DNA from: an uncultured Alphaproteobacteria bacterium
Lineage (GTDB): Bacteria; Pseudomonadota; Alphaproteobacteria; Rs-D84
Assembly (NCBI GenBank): GCA_937903135.1
Contig: CALDAH010000009.1
Coordinates: 1-11,864 of the forward strand
DNA length: 11,864 bases
Direction: 5' to 3'
Both the position numbers and the translations under genes were made by a program. This document shows positions 5,787 through 11,864 of this stretch, piece after piece. The notes under the pieces are model-generated. The model had not been told where the DNA came from. It made no database searches and saw only the letters and a program-made list of their open reading frames with translations. How positions within the stretch are numbered: position 1 is the first letter of the stretch; each line of letters opens with the position of its first letter.

Positions 5787-5813
5787 ATTTATCACAGAGA
5801 AAAAGGCTTTAAT

Positions 5814-6737
5814 ATGGCAAGACTTAGTTTTATGGCGATTTTCATGGCATTAGCATTACCGTCAGCGTATGCTGCAACCGATATGGTATATGAAGATTTT
5901 CAAACAATTTATACCGAAACCCCGGTTCAGTCTTACTATGCATACCCCGACGATCCGAACTTTATTCCTGAAACTGAATTTATGGAACGCGCCGATAGCC
6001 TGGACTATGACCAGAATATTATCCAAGCGCGCGAGATTGAATCCGCAATGCACCCGGGGGTAATGTTTGCTGATCGCCCGATGATAATATGTCGTAATTT
6101 TGGCTGTACGCGTTTAAACGATCGCATAACACGTACGTTTTTGTTTAACAGCCTGGCGAATATGTTTATGATGAACGCCCATTCCCGACTGTATATTTGC
6201 GAAGCTGATCCGTTTTCACGTGACTGCCTGCAATCGGGTATATCATTTCCCGTACGCACCGGTATCGCAAATGCATTGATAAAAATACCAAAGGCGACAA
6301 TATCCCAGGTAAATGTTTCAACGGGCCTGTCAAAGGCGACTGTTGGCATGACGTATGATTTTCTGGTAAACGGGATTGATCGTAAATGCGAACCGACCGT
6401 AATGGATATAATGGTCCCGATTAATTCCCAGGCAACACTGTCTAATCGTGAATTTACATGTAATATGACCAGCGACGGTTTAAGCAATGTGTCATTACTG
6501 GTCAGCATAGATTATATTGATTTAGACTATGGAATCCTGGGGGGGTATTACTCGCTGGGGATGCAGGGTCCGACGACCGGCGGCGGGACGGGTTACGCGC
6601 TGTTTAAAACTGAATTTACAACCGGCGGCATGCAATTTCGTGCATCCGTAGACATAGAAGAAGACGTTCGCAGCCCGAATAACGCCACACGCACAATTCG
6701 GCCGGGCGAATACGCTGTTGAACCAATGAAAAAATAA
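5814..6737 (+). CDS. Secreted protein of unknown function with six cysteines
   Basis: 307 residues. A signal peptide is clear: hydrophobic residues 4-16 then P-S-A-Y-A, cleavage likely after Ala20 or so, so the product is probably periplasmic or outside. The mature part begins acidic and Tyr/Pro-rich (about 22-75). It contains six cysteines (C93, C98, C129, C138, C192, C216), an even number that could make three disulfides. From about 160 on it alternates polar and hydrophobic residues as in a beta-rich domain (ATISQVNVSTG, VSLLVSIDYIDLDYG), with a Gly-rich turn (TTGGGTG) near 265. I recognise no family. AAAAGG (5801-5806) precedes the ATG by seven bases and a good promoter lies upstream. A response regulator starts 51 bases after its stop on the same strand, so it may be co-transcribed with, or a target of, that two-component system (inference). 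Confidence -1.
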   Translation: MARLSFMAIFMALALPSAYAATDMVYEDFQTIYTETPVQSYYAYPDDPNFIPETEFMERADSLDYDQNIIQAREIESAMHPGVMFADRPMIICRNFGCTRLNDRITRTFLFNSLANMFMMNAHSRLYICEADPFSRDCLQSGISFPVRTGIANALIKIPKATISQVNVSTGLSKATVGMTYDFLVNGIDRKCEPTVMDIMVPINSQATLSNREFTCNMTSDGLSNVSLLVSIDYIDLDYGILGGYYSLGMQGPTTGGGTGYALFKTEFTTGGMQFRASVDIEEDVRSPNNATRTIRPGEYAVEPMKK

Positions 6738-6788
6738 ACCGGGCAAAGTTCAATTTTTGGGCTTTTCCGGTGTATCTATTGAACTTTG
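6738..6788 (+). promoter_or_regulatory. Alternative hairpins abutting the response-regulator start codon
   Basis: CAAAGTTCAAT (6744-6754) and ATTGAACTTTG (6778-6788) are perfect 11-bp inverted arms with a 23-base loop; the 3' arm ends one base before the ATG at 6789. A competing hairpin pairs ACCGG (6738-6742) and AAAG (6745-6748) with CTTT (6762-6765) and CCGGT (6767-6771). Both use the same AAAG, so they cannot form together. No Shine-Dalgarno sequence precedes the ATG. It could be a translational switch, a DNA operator or a weak attenuator; nothing in the sequence decides among these. Confidence -1.
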
Positions 6789-7460
6789 ATGAATAAAGTT
6801 ATTCTGATTATTGACGACGATGATATGCTGCGGCAAACACTTGCCCGCGGCCTGCGAAACGAAAGTTTTGATGTTATCACCGCAGACAGTGCAGAATCCG
6901 CAAATGATATTATTCAGCGTATTCACGTTAATGCGATCGTACTGGACCGAATGATGACGGGAATGGACGGTTTGACATTTCTGCGGCAAATCCGCGATAC
7001 CGGCAACGCCACCCCGGTTATAATGCTAACGGCGATGACCGGACCGGAAAATGCGATCGCGGGGCTATCGGGCGGGGCGGATGACTACCTTGCTAAACCG
7101 TTTCAGATGCGCGAACTGGTTCTGCGATTAAATAATATTATTAAAAATAATCCGACGGCATCCTGTGCAAAACTGCCCCAGGGGCTGGTATTTAGCGATA
7201 ATGAATTCTTTATCCGCGATGTTAATAACCCGGCATCGCCCCCGCAGATATTATCGCTATCGGGCGAAGAAAAAAAATTATTACAACATTTAACCAGTCC
7301 CGTCGGCAATATCGCCCCGGCATCGCCAATGGTCGCAAAACGCTTGCGCGGGAAATTAAATGGTGTATTATCAAACATAGACATAACAACAATACGTGGT
7401 CGCGGGTATAAGCTAATTGAAATATCTGCCGACCCGCAGCAAAATGGTGACCGAGTATGA
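6789..7460 (+). CDS. OmpR-family response regulator with shortened DNA-binding domain
   Basis: 223 residues from the ATG at 6789. The receiver domain (1-120) is complete: acidic pocket D9-D10-D11, phosphoacceptor D53 (LDRMMTGMDG, with Arg and Thr where Leu and Pro are usual), T81, and K103 in D-D-Y-L-A-K-P-F. The C-terminal domain (about 133-215) has the OmpR layout: L-S-G-E-E-K-K-L-L-Q-H-L (first helix), a recognition-helix-like V-A-K-R-L-R-G-K-L, and the diagnostic wing T-I-R-G-R-G-Y-K-L. Between the first helix and recognition helix it is about 17 residues shorter than usual, so the second helix seems reduced or missing. It overlaps the kinase gene as ATGA, a cognate pair. An in-frame TTG three bases earlier is possible but less likely. 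No Shine-Dalgarno precedes the start; see the hairpins at 6738-6788. A transcriptional role is likely but the target genes are unknown. Confidence -1.
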   Translation: MNKVILIIDDDDMLRQTLARGLRNESFDVITADSAESANDIIQRIHVNAIVLDRMMTGMDGLTFLRQIRDTGNATPVIMLTAMTGPENAIAGLSGGADDYLAKPFQMRELVLRLNNIIKNNPTASCAKLPQGLVFSDNEFFIRDVNNPASPPQILSLSGEEKKLLQHLTSPVGNIAPASPMVAKRLRGKLNGVLSNIDITTIRGRGYKLIEISADPQQNGDRV

Positions 7461-8737
7461 GATTAATACCGCGCAGCTTTTTATGGCGAACAATTTTAAT
7501 GATAGTTATTCCGTTAATTGTCGCATTGGTAATTGTTGCCAACGCTTTCTTTGGGAATCACTGGGAACGGGTTCATGCGACACTGGCACGTGGTATGGCG
7601 GGCGAGATTACGACCATGATGCGCTTTATTGATTCCAATGACGACGACGCAACGCAAACGATGGCCCGCAGTATCGGTGTAAATGTTACAATCAACGATC
7701 ATCTGAACCGGCCACGTCATAACGATAACCATTCGCGTGAGGCCGGTCCACTGGCATCCGAATTATCCAAGCGTTTAAATCGTCCCGCCGCAATCTATAT
7801 TGACCGCGGTAAACGTTTGGTATTTATTGACATTCCCACGAACAGCGGTCAGACGGCCACATTTGGCATGTCACTGCATCGTATTTATTCAACCAGCACC
7901 GAAGTGTTTATTATATGGCTAATCGGTTCGTTATTAATCGTATCAATATTAATCACACCGTTTATTATTCTGCATTCTCGCAGTATTCGCCGCATAGCCA
8001 AGGCCGCGAATAGATTTGGCCGCGGCCTGGACGCACCGGGATTTCAACCGTCGGGATCAAAGGAAATCCGCGAAGCGGCCGGTGCGATGATTACGATGAA
8101 GGAACGCCTGGATCGCTATAACCGGACGCGTACAGATATGCTAAACGCGGTTAGCCATGATTTAAAAGCACCGCTGACCCGCATGCGGTTGGCCGTTGAA
8201 ACCGGCACAGAATCCCAGGCGGATCTATTACGCGATATTGACCGGATGTCGGAAATGATTAACGGGTATTTGGCATTTGCCCGCGGCGAGATGCCGGAAA
8301 TTGAACAAACGACCGAGCTTCCTGCGATGCTGATACGAATTGCACGTGATGCGGCGCCGACTAAAAAAATTGAAACGGATTTCCCGGATGCCCCGGCACA
8401 GTTCTATGCGCGGCCGATGGCATTGGCGCGGGCATTTGGCAATATTATTGAAAATGCCGCCCGGTACGCAAAAAAGAAAATTAAAATCACCGAAATTGAT
8501 ACCCCCGACCAGGTTGAAATCATCATAGAAGATGACGGTCCGGGAATCCCCGACGCGCGAAAGCGCGATGCGATGCGGCCGTTTGTGCGACTGGATGATG
8601 CACGCGGCGATAAAACGGGGGGAACGGGCCTGGGGTTGTCCATTGCCCAGACGGCGATTGAAAATCACGGCGGCCAGATATTCTTAGAAGACAGTGATTT
8701 AGGCGGTCTGCGCGTACGAGTTGTATTACCATTATAG
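7457..8737 (+). CDS. EnvZ-like sensor histidine kinase
   Basis: 426 residues. An inner-membrane sensor that autophosphorylates and passes phosphate to the upstream response regulator. TM1 is about 11-32 and TM2 about 149-172, enclosing a periplasmic sensor of about 115 residues. A HAMP linker follows (about 173-225). The H-box A-V-S-H234-D-L-K-A-P-L-T-R-M-R-L is close to EnvZ. The ATPase domain has an N-box (G-N-I-I-E-N-A-A-R-Y), G1 (E-D-D-G-P-G-I-P), an F-box-like M-R-P-F-V-R-L-D and G2 (G-T-G-L-G-L-S-I-A). All catalytic motifs are intact and length is normal. The start ATG overlaps the regulator's TGA, so the two are translationally coupled. The periplasmic part shows a His/Asn/Asp-rich patch (about 80-95), which might relate to ion or pH sensing, but this is speculation. 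Class is certain; stimulus and true orthology to EnvZ are not. Confidence -1.
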   Translation: MRLIPRSFLWRTILMIVIPLIVALVIVANAFFGNHWERVHATLARGMAGEITTMMRFIDSNDDDATQTMARSIGVNVTINDHLNRPRHNDNHSREAGPLASELSKRLNRPAAIYIDRGKRLVFIDIPTNSGQTATFGMSLHRIYSTSTEVFIIWLIGSLLIVSILITPFIILHSRSIRRIAKAANRFGRGLDAPGFQPSGSKEIREAAGAMITMKERLDRYNRTRTDMLNAVSHDLKAPLTRMRLAVETGTESQADLLRDIDRMSEMINGYLAFARGEMPEIEQTTELPAMLIRIARDAAPTKKIETDFPDAPAQFYARPMALARAFGNIIENAARYAKKKIKITEIDTPDQVEIIIEDDGPGIPDARKRDAMRPFVRLDDARGDKTGGTGLGLSIAQTAIENHGGQIFLEDSDLGGLRVRVVLPL

Positions 8738-8765
8738 TAAACAGGATACCAGGGAAGTTATTAAA

Positions 8766-10475
8766 ATGAATTTATATAAATATGTATCAGAATCTGTTAA
8801 TGAAAAACTGGGCACGTCGGTAAATCTGGAAGTTCCACGTAACCGTGAATTTGGGGACTTTGCCACGAATGCTGCGATGGTTATGGCAAAAACTGCCGGA
8901 AAAAACCCACGGGAGTTGGCCGCGGAAATATCTCCGAAATTGGCTGAATTACCATTTGTTGCCGCGACGTCTATTGCCGGCCCGGGTTTTATTAATATTA
9001 AATTAAAAGATGAATTCATCTGGGATTCTGCCCGGCACGCAACGGACGTTACGCCCGCGGCCGATCCGATGATTATTGATTTAGACTATGGCGCATATAA
9101 CGTTGCAAAATCATTGCATATCGGACATCTGCGTACGTCTATTGTTGGTGATACTTTTAATCGCATTGCGAAACTGCTGGGTCATAAAACATATTCATGG
9201 AATCACATGGGCGACTGGGGCAAACCGATGGCGCTGATAATCGCGTGGATTGAACGGATGCACCCGGAACTGCCGTATTTCCAGGATAACTTTGACCCCA
9301 ACACGACGGTGGATTTTGAAATTAACCCGGACGAATTAAATACATACTATCCCGCGGCCAGTCAATTTGCCCGCGAAAACCCGGAATTTCAATCACACGC
9401 CCAGGAAATCAAGGCCCGATTCCAAGACGGTCACGCGGGATACTTCGCATTATACGAGAAATTCTTACAGATTTCTTTGGATATGATGAACGACACGGTT
9501 CGCAGATTAAATATTTTACCGTTTGATTATGACCTGGGGGAACGTAACGCCGCGAAATACTTAAACGATGTTGAAAAGATATTACGCGAAAAAAATCTGA
9601 TCCAGCCCAGCAACGGGGCCGAGGTAATAGTTGTAAAAAAAGATACCGACAACGCCCCGATGCCGCCGTATATGTGGACGGATTCCCGCGGCGCGGATAC
9701 GTATGATTCCACCGACCTGGCGGCGGTTTATTGCCGTAAAAAAACAGATAACCCGGATAAAATCATTTATTTTACCGACCTGCGCCAAAGCCTGCATTTT
9801 GAACAGCTATTCCGTGCGGCGGATATGTCGGGGATATTTAAATACTCTGATTTTGAACATATAGGATACGGGACAATTAACGGCGCAGACGGTCGTCCGT
9901 TTAAAACACGCGACGGGAATGCGGCAGGACTGGATGATATTATTGATGTAGCCAACACCGCGGTTAACGCGCGCGTTCGCGAATCTGGGAAAAACCTGGA
10001 TTCGGATACGGTATCGGCAATTGCATTGGCGGCGGTTAAGTTTAACGACCTGGCGCATGATGTGCGATCGGATTATATTTTTGACCCCAATCAGATAACC
10101 AGCTTCGAAGGGCGCACCGGTCCATATATTTTATATACCGCCGTTCGTCTGAACAGTGTTTTGAAAAAATCAACTGTCGCGGAATCTGAAAATTATTACC
10201 CGATTACATCGGACGAAAGACAGCTGCTAATCGGGATTTTGGATTTTGAACGTACGCTATACAGTGCATTTGATAATCGTGCCACGGATATGATTGCAAA
10301 CTATGCGTATGATTTGTGCCAATTAATTAATACGTTTTATCATAATTGCCCGATTTTACGGGACGATATTGATCCTGCGACCCGCGGCGCGCGTTTGCAT
10401 ATCGCACGCATTGCCCGCGATACGTTGGCAAAAACGATTGATTTAATGGGGCTGAAAATCCCGGCCGAGATGTAA
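8766..10475 (+). CDS. argS: Arginyl-tRNA synthetase
   Basis: 570 residues. A class I synthetase that charges tRNA-Arg with arginine, cytoplasmic. The N-terminal additive domain (about 1-90) has F-G-D-F-A-T-N-A and A-G-P-G-F-I-N-I. The catalytic domain has the HIGH motif exactly (H118-I-G-H121, in N-V-A-K-S-L-H-I-G-H-L-R), then N-H-M-G-D-W-G, and D-G-R-P-F-K-T-R-D-G in the KMSKS-loop position, the usual degenerate ArgRS form. The C-terminal DALR anticodon-binding region includes E-G-R-T-G-P-Y-I-L-Y-T and ends M-G-L-K-I-P. Length is normal (E. coli 577). The ATG at 8766 has AGGGAAG about ten bases upstream; an in-frame ATG at 8721 would overlap the kinase gene and add 15 unsupported residues. 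It follows the kinase by 28 bases with no terminator between, so it probably shares its transcript. Identity is certain. Confidence -1.
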   Translation: MNLYKYVSESVNEKLGTSVNLEVPRNREFGDFATNAAMVMAKTAGKNPRELAAEISPKLAELPFVAATSIAGPGFINIKLKDEFIWDSARHATDVTPAADPMIIDLDYGAYNVAKSLHIGHLRTSIVGDTFNRIAKLLGHKTYSWNHMGDWGKPMALIIAWIERMHPELPYFQDNFDPNTTVDFEINPDELNTYYPAASQFARENPEFQSHAQEIKARFQDGHAGYFALYEKFLQISLDMMNDTVRRLNILPFDYDLGERNAAKYLNDVEKILREKNLIQPSNGAEVIVVKKDTDNAPMPPYMWTDSRGADTYDSTDLAAVYCRKKTDNPDKIIYFTDLRQSLHFEQLFRAADMSGIFKYSDFEHIGYGTINGADGRPFKTRDGNAAGLDDIIDVANTAVNARVRESGKNLDSDTVSAIALAAVKFNDLAHDVRSDYIFDPNQITSFEGRTGPYILYTAVRLNSVLKKSTVAESENYYPITSDERQLLIGILDFERTLYSAFDNRATDMIANYAYDLCQLINTFYHNCPILRDDIDPATRGARLHIARIARDTLAKTIDLMGLKIPAEM

Positions 10476-10479
10476 TCCC

Positions 10480-10506
10480 CACCGCCCATTCCGGGCGGTG
10501 TTTTTT
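10480..10506 (+). terminator. Rho-independent terminator after argS
   Basis: CACCGCCC (10480-10487), loop ATTCC, GGGCGGTG (10493-10500): a perfect 8-bp GC-rich stem followed by six T (10501-10506), beginning four bases after the argS stop. Confidence -1.
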
Positions 10507-10534
10507 ACCCATACGGATATACGACGCTGCGGAT

Positions 10535-10559
10535 TTGACGGGGCAGCATACGGTATAAT
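10535..10559 (+). promoter_or_regulatory. Possible upstream rplM promoter (perfect -10, short spacer)
   Basis: A perfect TATAAT (10554-10559) is preceded by TTGACG (10535-10540), but only 13 bases separate them, shorter than sigma-70-type promoters prefer. It may act weakly or only in company with the promoter at 10579. Confidence -1.
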
Positions 10560-10578
10560 AATACCACAGCGATTTTTC

Positions 10579-10607
10579 TTGACTTTTACGGGGCTTTGCC
10601 ACATAAT
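10579..10607 (+). promoter_or_regulatory. Promoter of the rplM-rpsI operon
   Basis: TTGACT (10579-10584) and CATAAT (10602-10607) are separated by exactly 17 bases; each matches five of six consensus positions. Transcription would start near 10614, giving a leader of about 30 bases. Confidence -1.
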
Positions 10608-10643
10608 ATGCAGGCTTTAATTTATAACAAAGGTAAAATAACA

Positions 10644-11117
10644 ATGGCAGCGACAAAATCGTTAAAAAAATGCGAATTAGATGCTAAATGGTATTTAATT
10701 GACGCAACTGATTGCACGCTGGGACGTTTGGCGGCATATACCGCAAACATTCTGCGCGGTAAGCATAAGCCGACATGGACACCGAACATGGACTGTGGCG
10801 ATCATGTAATTATTATTAATGCAGACAAGGTTGCGTTATCCGGGACCAAGGCTGATAAAACAAAATTCTTTTGGCATTCATTATGGACGGGTTCATTGAA
10901 ATCTCGTACATTGGGTCAAATGCGTAATGAAAAACCTGAAAAATTAGTATTTAATGCTGTAAAACGTATGATGGGTCGTCGTACATCTGTTGCTTTGGCG
11001 AACCAGCGTTTAACTAAACTGCATGTTTATGCGGGCGCACAGCACAAACACGAAGCACAGAAACCAGTCGTTATTGATTTCGCTGGTCTGAACCGTAAAA
11101 ACAAAAGGGGCGAATAA
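10644..11117 (+). CDS. rplM: 50S ribosomal protein L13
   Basis: 157 residues. L13 binds 23S rRNA early in 50S assembly. Family blocks are in order: K-W-Y-L-I-D-A, L-G-R-L-A-A-Y-T-A-N-I-L-R-G-K-H-K-P, D-C-G-D-H-V-I-I-I-N-A-D-K-V-A-L-S-G, F-F-W-H-S, K-R-M-M-G-R, and the end L-H-V-Y-A-G-A-Q-H-K-H-E-A-Q-K-P. It is slightly longer than usual, with a basic tail (LNRKNKRGE). The start is the ATG at 10644 with AAAGG about ten bases upstream; an in-frame ATG at 10596 lies inside the promoter, before the predicted transcription start, and is excluded. The stop overlaps the rpsI ATG (TAATG), so the two are coupled, as in most bacteria. Confidence -1.
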   Translation: MAATKSLKKCELDAKWYLIDATDCTLGRLAAYTANILRGKHKPTWTPNMDCGDHVIIINADKVALSGTKADKTKFFWHSLWTGSLKSRTLGQMRNEKPEKLVFNAVKRMMGRRTSVALANQRLTKLHVYAGAQHKHEAQKPVVIDFAGLNRKNKRGE

Positions 11118-11608
11118 TGACAGAAGCAAAGAAAACTGCAACCGCAGCAAAAGCGACCAAAAAGGCCGCCCCTGCAAAAAAAGCCGCTGTTAAAAAGGCA
11201 GCACCGGCCATTGCAAAATTATCTAATGCGACATATGCGACGGGTAAACGTAAAGATTCTGTTGCACGCGTATATTTAATGCCGGGTAAGGGCAATATTA
11301 TTGTAAACGACACACCGATTAACGAATATTTTCGTCGTCCGGTATTGCAAATGATTATCGCACAACCGTTTGATGTAACAAAACGTGCGGGCGCATATGA
11401 CATTGTTGCAATGGTTGCCGGCGGTGGTCTGTCCGGTCAGGCGGGCGCAGTAAAACACGGTATATCCAAAGCATTGGAAAAGGCCGAACCAGAACTGCGC
11501 AAGGCGTTAAAGGCCGCAGGGTTCTTAACCCGCGACAGCCGTGTTGTTGAACGTAAACACTATGGTGTTCGCAAGGCACGTCGTTCAACACAGTTCAGCA
11601 AACGTTAA
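11117..11608 (+). CDS. rpsI: 30S ribosomal protein S9
   Basis: 163 residues. S9 sits in the 30S head, and its C-terminal tail reaches the P-site tRNA. The core begins at about residue 39 with Y-A-T-G-K-R-K-D-S-V-A-R-V and includes G-K-G-N-I-I-V-N, E-Y-F, a G-G-G-L-S-G-Q-A-G-A loop, F-L-T-R-D-S-R-V-V-E-R-K, and the conserved end Q-F-S-K-R. Residues 1-35 form an Ala/Lys-rich low-complexity extension (AAKATKKAAPAKKAA), a type of tail found on S9 of some Alphaproteobacteria and resembling histone H1-like segments; it probably adds RNA contacts (inference). AAAGGGG lies six bases before the ATG, inside the end of rplM. It ends the operon before a strong terminator. Identity is certain. Confidence -1.
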   Translation: MTEAKKTATAAKATKKAAPAKKAAVKKAAPAIAKLSNATYATGKRKDSVARVYLMPGKGNIIVNDTPINEYFRRPVLQMIIAQPFDVTKRAGAYDIVAMVAGGGLSGQAGAVKHGISKALEKAEPELRKALKAAGFLTRDSRVVERKHYGVRKARRSTQFSKR

Positions 11609-11628
11609 TCGTTTCAGAACAGATTTTC

Positions 11629-11655
11629 AAAATCCCCCGCACGGGGGATTTTTTT
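11629..11655 (+). terminator. Rho-independent terminator after rpsI
   Basis: AATCCCCC (11631-11638), loop GCAC, GGGGGATT (11643-11650), extendable by two A-T pairs, then a T-run to 11655. It lies about 20 bases after the rpsI stop. Confidence -1.
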
Positions 11656-11656
11656 C

Positions 11657-11685
11657 TTGCATAAAAACCGCCAAATGCTTATATT
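11657..11685 (+). promoter_or_regulatory. Probable promoter of the right-edge gene
   Basis: TTGCAT (11657-11662) and TATATT (11680-11685) are separated by 17 bases, just after the rpsI terminator. The -10 is good and the -35 weak. It would give a leader of about 65 bases before the ATG at 11758; no clear riboswitch or hairpin is visible in that leader. Confidence -1.
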
Positions 11686-11757
11686 TGTTGATACGTAGGG
11701 CAAAAAGTATAGCCTAATGCAAACGGTCGTTTTAATTCGGCAATATGGGAGTGGTAA

Positions 11758-11864
11758 ATGTGGCGGAATTCAGGGATTTTTTTAGGCAAGTTTTGTGCTA
11801 ATTTAATCCACCACTTATTTTTCTCTTTTGTGGTTCTGCTGGCATTTATTAATATCTCTTATGC
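11758..11864 (+). CDS. N-terminus of an exported or membrane-anchored protein (runs off right edge)
   Basis: The frame opens with ATG at 11758 and stays open to the window end: 35 codons plus two bases. GGGAG (11747-11751) lies six bases before the ATG, a good ribosome binding site. The visible residues are a basic start (Arg3, Lys11), two His (18-19), a hydrophobic core (about 20-32, F-F-S-F-V-V-L-L-A-F-I) and then N-I-S-Y, with the last two bases (GC) consistent with Ala. This is a long signal peptide ending near an A-like cleavage site, or a signal anchor. No family can be named from so little. A probable promoter and the preceding terminator support an independent transcription unit. Confidence -1.
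   Translation, partial: MWRNSGIFLGKFCANLIHHLFFSFVVLLAFINISY

Noticed and set aside
6005..6508. A 167-residue minus-strand frame inside the secreted-protein gene
   Set aside because: The opposite strand has a promoter, ribosome binding site and signal peptide; this frame shows no motif and has no start signals.
6738..6788. Rho-independent terminator after the secreted-protein gene
   Set aside because: The stem is mostly A-T pairs with a 23-base loop and the sequence after it is the response-regulator coding region, not a T-run.
7222..7542. Antisense frames across the response regulator and kinase
   Set aside because: The sense frames carry complete receiver and kinase motifs; the antisense ones are incidental.
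8228..8668. A 146-residue antisense frame in the kinase ATPase domain
   Set aside because: It lies wholly across conserved N-, G1- and G2-box codons on the other strand and has no independent signals.
10596..10643. Upstream in-frame ATG of rplM
   Set aside because: It lies between the -35 and -10 boxes, before the predicted transcription start; the ATG at 10644 has a ribosome binding site and gives a normal L13 N-terminus.
1..11864. CRISPR arrays, insertion sequences, tRNA genes, attachment sites or prophage
   Set aside because: I looked for regularly spaced repeats, transposase motifs, terminal inverted repeats with target duplications and tRNA-like cloverleaf ends and saw none.

Overview
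The window looks like chromosomal DNA of an alphaproteobacterium of moderate GC and compact gene layout. The evidence is the order ruvB ... ybgC-tolQ-tolR-tolA, an EnvZ/OmpR-like two-component pair, a TolA with an Ala/Pro/Asp linker instead of a long helix, an S9 protein with an Ala/Lys-rich tail, and many 1-4 base stop/start overlaps. All complete genes end at ordinary stops (TAA, TAG, TGA), so the standard bacterial code fits. A cysteine-rich CPAG-repeat secreted protein and several shortened proteins suggest a streamlined, possibly host- or gut-associated lineage; that part is inference.

Layout. 1-752 (minus): the N-terminal part of a secreted cysteine-rich repeat protein, running off the left edge. 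860-1186 (plus): RNase P RNA with a promoter and a terminator. 1270-1512 (plus): a small membrane coiled-coil protein, convergent with the next unit. 1522-5666 (minus): one tight seven-gene operon, reading from its promoter: a degenerate alpha/beta-hydrolase-fold protein, ruvB, a DUF5662-like protein, ybgC, tolQ, tolR, tolA. 5667-5813: a divergent promoter region with a perfect 9-bp inverted repeat covering the operon's -10. 5814-10475 (plus): a secreted six-cysteine protein of unknown function, an OmpR-type response regulator, an EnvZ-type histidine kinase and argS, ending at a strong terminator. 10579-11655 (plus): promoter, rplM, rpsI, terminator. 11657-11864 (plus): a promoter and the first 35 codons of an exported or membrane-anchored protein, cut by the right edge.

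How the genes work together. The minus operon joins Holliday-junction branch migration (RuvB) to the Tol energy-transducing complex (TolQ/TolR motor, TolA periplasmic arm) and its usual companion thioesterase YbgC. ruvA, ruvC, tolB and pal are not adjacent. The plus unit joins a secreted protein to an envelope-type two-component system and then, only 28 bases on, to arginyl-tRNA synthetase. rplM-rpsI is the classic two-gene ribosomal operon.

No single dramatic new system is visible. The points most worth following are the loss of all three catalytic triad residues in the hydrolase-fold protein, the operator-like palindrome and shared TTGTTC element at the divergent promoter, the mutually exclusive hairpins at the response-regulator start, the shortened TolQ loop and response-regulator DNA-binding domain, and the CPAG-repeat surface protein.
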